Under the pieces are notes generated by a model. It saw only the letters and a list, made by a program, of their open reading frames with translations. It searched no databases and was not told where the DNA came from. A DNA stretch of 8,512 bases from positions 1 to 8,512 of the forward strand of contig CAYPVT010000030.1 of the NCBI GenBank assembly GCA_964414265.1, in the 5' to 3' direction. The translations under genes and the position numbers were made by a program. Every line of letters begins with the position of its first letter. Positions within the stretch are counted from its first letter, which is position 1. Source of the stretch: VMEP01 sp964414265 (GTDB lineage Bacteria; Patescibacteriota; Minisyncoccia; Phycocordibacterales; VMEP01). Below, piece by piece: positions 4,879 through 8,512 of this stretch.

Positions 4879-5166
4879 ATGAAAAAGCGATTAGAATGCA
4901 AAATTACAGGGCGAGTCCAATTGGTAATGTTTCGTGATTTTGTGCAAAGAAAAGCATCCAGGTTAGGTCTTTTTGGAACAGTACAGAACAAAAAGGATGG
5001 CTCGGTTGTTGTAGTAGTTGAGGGGGAACAGGGTAAATTAGAACAATTACTGTTATTATTACACCGTGGTTCACTGCTTTCCCGAGTCGATAAGGTTGAG
5101 GAGAAGTGGGGAGAGGCAACTAGTGAATTTCCCGATTTCAGGATAGTGTATTACGGAAATGAATAA
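4879..5166 (+). CDS. Acylphosphatase
   Basis: A 95-residue protein that would hydrolyse carboxyl-phosphate bonds of acyl phosphates in the cytoplasm. The acylphosphatase fold signature is clear: GRVQLVMFRDF (about residues 11-21) with catalytic Arg19, GLFGTVQN with catalytic Asn37, then DGSVVVVVEG. The usual GxVQGVxFR loop has Leu and Met in place of two glycines, a variation within the family that could alter the phosphate-binding loop. ATG 4879 is chosen over a TTG at 4852 because it gives the normal family length and lies just past a TATAAT box. The gene overlaps uppS by 8 bp (ATGAATAA), so the two are translationally coupled. Confidence 0.9.
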   Translation: MKKRLECKITGRVQLVMFRDFVQRKASRLGLFGTVQNKKDGSVVVVVEGEQGKLEQLLLLLHRGSLLSRVDKVEEKWGEATSEFPDFRIVYYGNE

Positions 5167-5872
5167 TATTTTTTCAAAAACAGAAATACCTAAAACCATA
5201 GGCGTTATAATGGACGGAAACCGCAGGTGGGCCAAGTCTAAAAAACTCCCCGTTTATGAAGGGCATACTGCTGGATATGAAAAACTAAAAGATTTTGCAA
5301 GGTGGGCAAAAGAAGCAGGCGTTAAGAACATAATTGCTTTTGCTTTTTCAACCGAAAACTGGGAAAGAAAAAAACACGAAGTTGATTTTCTTCTGATGCT
5401 TTTCAGAAAAATGGTTATAGAAGAAGCAGAAGAATTAAAAAAAGAAAAATCGAGGATTATTTTTTTGGGCGATTTAGATAAATTTCCAAAAGATATCGTA
5501 GTAGCAGCCCGTAAACTTGAAGAAGATACTAAAAAATATGCCAAAAACCAGACGATTGGGTTAGCTGTTTCGTATGGTGGTAGAGCGGAGATTATCTCAG
5601 CAGTTAAAAAGCTTGTTAAGGAAAAAGGAGTGAAGGCGATAGACAAGCTTAACGAAAAGATGTTTTCTGCTTGTTTATTTACGAAAGATATTCCTGATCC
5701 AGATTTGATTATAAGAACTAGTGGTGAAATGAGACTTTCTGGATTTTTAACTTGGCAAAGTGTTTATAGTGAGCTTTTTTTCACAAAGACAAATTGGCCA
5801 GCTTTAACAAAAAAAGAATTTTATAAAATCTTAAAAGAGTACGTTTCTCGCGAAAGACGACTCGGAAAATAA
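5159..5872 (+). CDS. uppS: Undecaprenyl (polyprenyl) diphosphate synthase, cis-prenyltransferase
   Basis: A 237-residue enzyme that condenses isopentenyl diphosphate onto farnesyl diphosphate to make the C55 lipid carrier for peptidoglycan and other envelope glycans. All five family regions are present: GVIMDGNRRWAK with catalytic Asp19, H36-TAGYE, FAFSTENW, VSYGGRAEI, and DPDLIIRTSGEMRLSGFLTW followed by YSEL and the WP pair. The usual RLSNFLLWQ reads RLSGFLTWQ, with Asn replaced by Gly. It overlaps the acylphosphatase stop by 8 bp and its own stop is immediately followed by the next ATG, placing it in the middle of a three-gene operon. The length is near normal (E. coli UppS has 253 residues). 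Confidence 0.95.
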   Translation: MNNIFSKTEIPKTIGVIMDGNRRWAKSKKLPVYEGHTAGYEKLKDFARWAKEAGVKNIIAFAFSTENWERKKHEVDFLLMLFRKMVIEEAEELKKEKSRIIFLGDLDKFPKDIVVAARKLEEDTKKYAKNQTIGLAVSYGGRAEIISAVKKLVKEKGVKAIDKLNEKMFSACLFTKDIPDPDLIIRTSGEMRLSGFLTWQSVYSELFFTKTNWPALTKKEFYKILKEYVSRERRLGK

Positions 5873-6625
5873 ATGGCTTCTCCTAAAATTTTATACGAAG
5901 ACGAAGACATCTTGGTGGTTAATAAACCGGCGGGGATTATGGTGCATGGCGATGGGCGAACAAAAAATAAAACTATTTCAGATTGGATTTTAAAAACACG
6001 CCCTGAAATGAAAGAAGTGGGAGAACCAGCGCGTTTTCACGGGAAAGATGGAGATGTGAAGATAATAACTCGCCCTGGTATTGTTCATCGTCTTGATAAA
6101 GACACAACAGGCGTTCTTATTATTGCGAAAAATACATACGCATATAGATTTTTAAAAAAACAGTTTCGAGAAAGAAGTATTAAAAAAACATACGTTGCGA
6201 TAGTCCACGGAAGTGTGAAAGAGGAGAGAGGTGTTATTGATAGACCAATTGGGAGAAGCGCTGCCGACTTTAGAAAACGCTCAGCTTCGCGCGGAGCAAA
6301 GGGAGATTTACGTCAGGCGATAACAACATACAGAACAGTAAAACGTTTTGAAGAAAAAACCAAAGACGGTATAAAAAAATATTCTTTACTTGAATTATTC
6401 CCAAAAACAGGGAGAACTCATCAAATTAGAGTACATCTTAAGGCGATAGGGCACCCAATAGTTTCCGATAATTTATACGCTGGGAAGCTTGGGGGAGGAC
6501 TTTCTCTTGATAGGCCAGCCCTTCATGCTAAGTCGGTGAGTTTTTTTAACCTTTCCGGAAAAAGTGTTACGGTTGAGGCTCCAATGCCATCCGATTTTGA
6601 GACAGCGCTTATGTCGGTTGCATAG
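5873..6625 (+). CDS. RluA-family RNA pseudouridine synthase without S4 domain
   Basis: A 250-residue enzyme that isomerises specific uridines in rRNA or tRNA to pseudouridine. ILYEDEDILVVNKPAGIMVH opens the catalytic domain; GIVHRLDKDTTGVLIIAKN carries motif II with catalytic Asp75 (HRLD). LFPKTGRTHQIRVHLKAIGH and the HAKSVSF block complete the family pattern. The N-terminal S4 RNA-binding domain of RluD is absent, so the protein resembles the shorter RluA/RluC catalytic form and the target site cannot be read from sequence. A Lys/Arg-rich insert (about residues 138-152, RKRSASRGAKGD) may help RNA binding. The ATG directly follows the uppS stop. Its last codons overlap the candidate rplS promoter. 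Confidence 0.92.
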   Translation: MASPKILYEDEDILVVNKPAGIMVHGDGRTKNKTISDWILKTRPEMKEVGEPARFHGKDGDVKIITRPGIVHRLDKDTTGVLIIAKNTYAYRFLKKQFRERSIKKTYVAIVHGSVKEERGVIDRPIGRSAADFRKRSASRGAKGDLRQAITTYRTVKRFEEKTKDGIKKYSLLELFPKTGRTHQIRVHLKAIGHPIVSDNLYAGKLGGGLSLDRPALHAKSVSFFNLSGKSVTVEAPMPSDFETALMSVA

Positions 6626-6646
6626 AGGCACTTCGTGTGTTAGATT
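6618..6646 (+). promoter_or_regulatory. Candidate extended -10 promoter for rplS
   Basis: TTGCAT (6618-6623) is followed after 17 bp by TAGATT (6641-6646), which is preceded by TGT to make an extended -10 box. Transcription would start near 6653, only a few bases before the rplS ATG at 6657, again a near-leaderless arrangement. Confidence 0.4.
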
Positions 6647-6656
6647 ACCTTTCGTT

Positions 6657-7082
6657 ATGGCAACTATGAATACAAAGCTTTCTCCCGTTGATGTGGAGAA
6701 AAGAAAGACCCTAGATATTCGCGCAGGAGATACTGTGCGTGTTTGGACTAAGATTAAAGAAAAAGATGGCAAGATTCGTCTTCAGGCTTTTGAGGGTATT
6801 GTTTTATCAAGGAAGCACGGCATTGAATCTGGCGCGATGTTTACAGTAAGGCGTGTTGCAAGTGGCGTTGGAGTAGAAAAAATATTCCCTTTGTATACAC
6901 CATCTATTGATAAAGTTGAAATCATTCGTCGCGCAAGAGTAAGACGAGCGAAACTATATTACGTTCGTGAAAAGGCGGCTAAAGAAATTAAGAGAAAGAT
7001 GAGAAGTGAAATATATAAAAATGTTCCAGAAGAAAAAGAAGTAGCGAAAGTCGAAGTTGAAACAGAATCTAAGTCAGAGTAA
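6657..7082 (+). CDS. rplS: 50S ribosomal protein bL19
   Basis: A 141-residue large-subunit protein at the interface with the small subunit. The block LDIRAGDTVRVWTKIKEKDG, the QAFEGIVLSRKHG block, FTVRRVASGVGVEKIFPLYTP and RRARVRRAKLYYVREKAAKE follow the L19 consensus throughout. The C-terminal tail after about residue 120 is Glu/Lys/Val-rich and extends a few residues past the usual 115-125 residue length. The ATG at 6657 gives MATMNTKL; ATG 6666 is an alternative. Upstream in-frame codons to 6564 overlap the pseudouridine synthase in another frame and look non-coding. The usual rimM-trmD-rplS neighbours are absent here. A stem-loop follows the stop codon. Confidence 0.95.
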   Translation: MATMNTKLSPVDVEKRKTLDIRAGDTVRVWTKIKEKDGKIRLQAFEGIVLSRKHGIESGAMFTVRRVASGVGVEKIFPLYTPSIDKVEIIRRARVRRAKLYYVREKAAKEIKRKMRSEIYKNVPEEKEVAKVEVETESKSE

Positions 7083-7088
7083 GATGAA

Positions 7089-7119
7089 GGGGCTCACGAA
7101 AGTGAGCCCCTGAATTTTT
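7089..7119 (+). terminator. Terminator-like hairpin after rplS
   Basis: GGGGCTCAC (7089-7097) pairs perfectly with GTGAGCCCC (7102-7110) around a GAAA tetraloop; TGAA then TTTTT (7115-7119) follows. The U-tract is displaced by four bases, so read-through into tRNA-Leu is possible. Confidence 0.7.
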
Positions 7120-7131
7120 AGGGGAGAATAT

Positions 7132-7216
7132 GCCCAGGTGGAGAAACTGGTAGACTTACTACCTTGAGGTGGTAGCGCCGCAAGGCATGGGGGTTCGAGT
7201 CCCCCCCTGGGCACCA
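7132..7216 (+). tRNA. tRNA-Leu (GAG)
   Basis: A class II tRNA of 85 nt. The acceptor is GCCCAGG (7132-7138) with CCTGGGC (7206-7212). The anticodon stem-loop is CTACC-TTGAGGT-GGTAG with anticodon GAG, reading CUC and CUU leucine codons. A long variable arm GCC-GCAA-GGC is present, as expected for leucine tRNAs. The T-arm is GGGGG-TTCGAGT-CCCCC, the discriminator A, and CCA is encoded (7214-7216). It may be co-transcribed with rplS; a weak TTGAAA-17-TAAGAT pair at 7057-7085 is an alternative promoter. Its 3' end is copied in inverted orientation at 7261-7279. Confidence 0.93.
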
Positions 7217-7260
7217 CAAACAAAGAACCCGATGTGAAAACATTGGGTGATTTTGTTTGT
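7216..7260 (+). terminator. Hairpin terminator after tRNA-Leu
   Basis: ACAAACAAAGAACCCGATGT (7216-7235) pairs with 7240-7260 around a GAAA loop, with two or three mismatches. The 3' arm ends TTTTGTTTGT, giving a U-rich tail. It begins on the last base of the encoded CCA, as in the tRNA-Arg locus where a long hairpin follows the gene directly. Confidence 0.6.
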
Positions 7261-7367
7261 TGCCCAGAGGGGACTCGAAAAACGGAACGCTTTAGCGTGA
7301 GTTGGGGTCGCAAGTACTTATGAGCGAAGCGAATTAGTAACTTGTGACCGAGTCCCCCCTGGGGCAC
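7261..7367. repeat. Inverted tRNA-Leu 3' ends enclosing a two-hairpin repeat
   Basis: Bases 7261-7279 are an inverted copy of the tRNA-Leu 3' part (7194-7213) with one substitution and one missing base, ending at ...CTCGAA. Bases 7349-7367 (CGAGTCCCCCCTGGGGCAC) are a second, forward copy, so the two form a stem of about 17 bp. Between them lies a repeat with the R1 backbone: ACGGA, small hairpin ACGC-TTTA-GCGT (7287-7298), GAGTTG, and a larger stem GGTCGCAAGT (7306-7315) / ACTTGTGACC (7340-7349), whose loop contains GAGCGAAGCGA. Confidence 0.75.
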
Positions 7368-7414
7368 AAAGCGTTAAGAAAACATGCTAGGAATAGCATG
7401 TTTTTAGCTTTGTG
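7365..7414. terminator. Bidirectional hairpin sharing its core with the tRNA-Arg terminator
   Basis: The outer stem is CACAAAGC (7365-7372) / GCTTTGTG (7407-7414). The inner stem is AAAACATGCTA (7379-7389) / TAGCATGTTTT (7394-7404) around GGAA. The 26-nt inner region differs from 4324-4349 at a single loop base. T-runs flank it on both strands. Confidence 0.6.
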
Positions 7415-7415
7415 A

Positions 7416-7479
7416 GGCGGAGGCTGGCGAGCCGAGCCGGGGTCGCGCAAATTTCTAGCAAGAAGTTATGTGTGACCGC
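7416..7479. repeat. Two-hairpin repeat, copy R2
   Basis: The layout is: GGCGGA, small hairpin GGCT-GGCG-AGCC, GAGCC, GGGGTCGC, then a larger stem with loop AGCA (7457-7460), closing with GTGACCG. It is the gapless partner of R1 (4383-4446), with 12 differences in 64 positions, at least two of which form compensatory base-pair swaps next to the loop. Confidence 0.8.
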
Positions 7480-7510
7480 GGAAATTTTCAGCAGAAAATT
7501 ATCTGTGACC
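7476..7510. repeat. Hairpin repeat, copy R3 (larger hairpin only)
   Basis: This copy follows R2 directly and shares its CCGC. The stem is 7476-7489 / 7494-7510 around AGCA, ending in CTGTGACC. Twenty-one bases (7482-7502) are identical to R1 (4416-4436), so R3 is closer to R1 than to the adjacent R2 in its stem. Confidence 0.7.
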
Positions 7511-7591
7511 AAAAATCATAAGTTAGTATTTTACGAGTGACGACGAGTAAAAATGTTCTTGACCGAGTCCCATTATTCACAAGTCGCGTCA
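7511..7591. other. Non-coding spacer with a degenerate hairpin unit
   Basis: No gene is supported here. An imperfect stem ATTTTAC (7528-7534) / GTAAAAAT (7547-7554) is followed by TTGACCGAGTCCC (7559-7571), the same GACCGAGTCCC tail that ends the unit at 7347-7357. It reads as a diverged member of the hairpin-repeat chain. The following ATTATTCACAAGTCGCGTCA shows no structure I can assign. Confidence 0.4.
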
Positions 7592-7635
7592 GGGTCGCAG
7601 AAAATTTTAGCAAAAATTTATCTGTGGCCGAGTCC
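7592..7635. repeat. Hairpin repeat, copy R5
   Basis: The backbone is GGGTCGC, AGAAAATTTT, loop AGC, AAAAATTTAT, CTGTGGCC, then GAGTCC. The stem GGTCGCAGAAAATTTT pairs with AAAATTTATCTGTGGCC with one bulge. It has the same frame as R1-R3, but the stem is again different in sequence. The CDF gene terminator begins just after it. Confidence 0.7.
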
Positions 7636-7643
7636 GGTATGTT

Positions 7644-7676
7644 AAATAAAAAAAGGCCTGCCGAAGCAGACCTTTT
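7644..7676 (-). terminator. Intrinsic terminator of the CDF transporter gene
   Basis: On the minus strand AAAAGGTCTGC, a TTCG loop and GCAGGCCTTTT form an 11-bp stem with one mismatch (7651-7661 / 7666-7676), followed by an uninterrupted T-run (7648-7654). It starts about 20 bp after the stop codon. Confidence 0.85.
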
Positions 7677-7696
7677 GTTCTCGCCACAAATTGTGG

Positions 7697-8383
7697 CTAA
7701 TGGTGATGGTGGTGATCGTGCCCACAATGGCTGTGAGCTTCGTCGGGCTTGAGGAGCAGTCGTCGTAGGGCGATGAAAAGAATGAGTCCACCCAAAAGGA
7801 ACGAGATGACGGTGTCGATAATGACGGCGCCAGTTATCCCAATTGCGATACCGCCTAATACGACAGCAACACTTGCTCCAGTGTCGACGACGATATGGAG
7901 CTCTTGCCACCAGTGTGTTTCGTTTTTATGCTCCTCATGCGCCTTGGTGTGCATGGAATACATCCAGATGTTGGCCCAAAAACCAGCTAAGCCGAGTCCA
8001 ACCATGTACCACGCGTCTATTTCGTGCGGGTTTGCTATGCGCTCAGGGGCTTCGACGAGGATAATCCACAGCGCGACGCCTATGAGCAAAAGCGCACTAA
8101 GGTATCCGCCACGCCGGCGAAGCATTTTTTCATCCGTACTTATTCTGGCGTGTTTTGACACGAGCATGGAGACGAAGCTCTCGCTTCCATCCACAAGTAC
8201 GTGGAACGAATCGGAAATAAGCGCTAGGCTACCGAAAATTCTGCCACCACATAATTCGACCAAAAAAAGGCCGAATGAAATCATGGTGAGCTTCGTGTAG
8301 TGCCACACCTCATCGTTGCAGTGACAATCGCTTGCGAGCCCTGTTTTGAGGGACAAACAAGCATTAAGATGGTTGTTTTGCAC
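7697..8383 (-). CDS. Cation diffusion facilitator (CDF) family metal transporter, lacking the C-terminal domain
   Basis: A 228-residue inner-membrane divalent-metal/proton antiporter, most likely for Zn(II). Six hydrophobic segments are visible (about residues 33-50, 52-75, 93-112, 124-146, 164-184, 186-208). The two metal-site motifs are intact: H61-VLV-D65 in LISDSFHVLVD (helix 2) and H163-IVV-D167 in QELHIVVDTG (helix 5). This His/Asp set is typical of zinc-type members. A His-containing loop (HTKAHEEHKNETH) precedes helix 5, and the chain ends HSHCGHDHHHHH straight after helix 6. The usual cytoplasmic CTD (about 80 residues) is missing, so this is a short CTD-less form. Codon use is clearly richer in G/C than the neighbouring genes, suggesting transfer. 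GTG start is chosen because a Shine-Dalgarno-like AGGTAGGTG precedes it; M34 would be too close to helix 1. Confidence 0.92.
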   Translation of the reverse strand: MQNNHLNACLSLKTGLASDCHCNDEVWHYTKLTMISFGLFLVELCGGRIFGSLALISDSFHVLVDGSESFVSMLVSKHARISTDEKMLRRRGGYLSALLLIGVALWIILVEAPERIANPHEIDAWYMVGLGLAGFWANIWMYSMHTKAHEEHKNETHWWQELHIVVDTGASVAVVLGGIAIGITGAVIIDTVISFLLGGLILFIALRRLLLKPDEAHSHCGHDHHHHH

Positions 8384-8387
8384 GAGA

Positions 8388-8397
8388 CACCTACCTT
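8388..8397 (-). promoter_or_regulatory. Ribosome binding site of the CDF gene
   Basis: AAGGTAGGTG on the minus strand ends 4 bases before the GTG start codon. It is the only recognisable Shine-Dalgarno-like sequence in the window and supports the GTG start. Confidence 0.5.
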
Positions 8398-8420
8398 TCT
8401 CAAAGAGTTAAACTAGTCAA

Positions 8421-8449
8421 ACCTTACGATTAAATTATCGCTTCGTCAA
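8421..8449 (-). promoter_or_regulatory. Candidate promoter of the CDF gene with a dyad in the spacer
   Basis: On the minus strand TTGACG (8449-8444) and TAAGGT (8426-8421) are 17 bp apart. The spacer contains the dyad CGAT-AATTTA-ATCG (8427-8440), a plausible operator for a metal-responsive repressor. The -35/-10 pair resembles MerR-type TTGACT..TAAGGT promoters, but the spacing is the ordinary 17 rather than 19-20 bp. Confidence 0.4.
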
Positions 8450-8491
8450 CCTATCCGCCCCGAATTCTAGCTCCAAGTGCAATGTATAACT

Positions 8492-8512
8492 AAAAAAGCC
8501 CCACAATAAGAG
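8492..8512 (-). terminator. Possible half of a terminator cut by the window edge
   Basis: On the minus strand GTGGGGCTTTTTTAG has the form of the 3' arm and T-run of an intrinsic terminator belonging to a minus-strand gene beyond the right edge. The 5' arm would lie outside the window, so this cannot be confirmed. Nothing else is recognised in 8450-8491 apart from a TATAAC box on plus (8485-8490). Confidence 0.3.

Noticed and set aside
5254..5646. Minus-strand ORF of 130 codons
   Set aside because: It lies entirely antisense within uppS, whose plus-strand product carries all family motifs.
6564..6656. 31-residue N-terminal extension of L19
   Set aside because: The extension overlaps the pseudouridine synthase gene in another frame and is unlike any L19 N-terminus; MATMNTKL at 6657 fits the family.
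7074..7367. Minus-strand ORF of 97 codons with PRGGLEPPCLAALPPQG
   Set aside because: It is the antisense translation of tRNA-Leu and its inverted copy; phrases like PRGGLEPP are well-known artefacts of translating antisense tRNA genes.
4383..7635. CRISPR array
   Set aside because: The repeats are not evenly spaced, differ in sequence, and have no unique spacers of constant length; no cas gene is present.
7488..7910. Minus-strand ORF of 140 codons, and a plus ORF at 7537-7752
   Set aside because: Both run across hairpin repeats and the terminator into other frames of the CDF gene; the protein is Arg/His-rich low-quality sequence.
7749..8300. Plus-strand ORF of 183 codons
   Set aside because: It is the antisense shadow of the CDF gene, which has clear motifs, a ribosome binding site and a terminator; the plus-strand translation has no recognisable domain.

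Overview
The window looks like chromosomal DNA of a Candidate Phyla Radiation (Patescibacteria, probably Parcubacteria-like) bacterium. The basis is an AT-rich genome with short, tightly packed or overlapping genes, almost no Shine-Dalgarno sequences, compact protein versions (a pseudouridine synthase without an S4 domain, a free-standing MetRS-type tRNA-binding domain), a pilMNO block, and intergenic DNA full of palindromes including the TCGCTTCGCTC motif. This assignment is inference; there is no rRNA or other marker to fix it.

Layout, left to right. (1) A partial minus-strand helix-turn-helix gene runs off the left edge, divergent from ruvX (166-582). (2) A 160-bp palindrome-rich gap. (3) A plus-strand run: MetG-C-like tRNA-binding protein, YqaA/DedA-type membrane protein, pilM, pilN, pilO and an unrecognised single-pass membrane protein (743-4204). 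(4) A non-coding island (4205-4878) with tRNA-Arg(UCU) on plus, tRNA-Val(UAC) on minus, tRNA fragments and many hairpins. (5) An acylphosphatase-uppS-RluA-type synthase operon, then rplS (4879-7082). (6) A second non-coding island (7083-7696) with tRNA-Leu(GAG), an inverted copy of its 3' part, and a chain of hairpin repeats. (7) A minus-strand cation diffusion facilitator gene (7697-8383), visibly richer in G+C than the rest, with its own candidate promoter, ribosome binding site and terminator.

The genes are mostly housekeeping: recombination/rRNA processing (RuvX), translation (tRNA-binding protein, tRNAs, L19, pseudouridine synthase), envelope lipid carrier synthesis (UppS), and the inner-membrane/cytoplasmic platform of a type IV pilus (PilM-PilN-PilO). 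The metal transporter seems to be an accessory gene.

The most unusual content is in the two tRNA islands. A family of two-hairpin repeats (backbone: ACGGA or CGGA, small 4-4-4 hairpin, GAG.., GGGGTCGC or similar, larger hairpin often with an AGCA loop, GTGACCGA) occurs in several diverged copies whose stems differ by compensatory changes. These repeats abut inverted copies of tRNA 3' ends that stop at the same T-loop position. At the tRNA-Val locus an intact tRNA gene sits inside a second, degenerate tRNA-Val copy that is itself broken by palindromes in its anticodon and D regions. I know of no named family that matches; it may be an undescribed tRNA-associated palindromic element.
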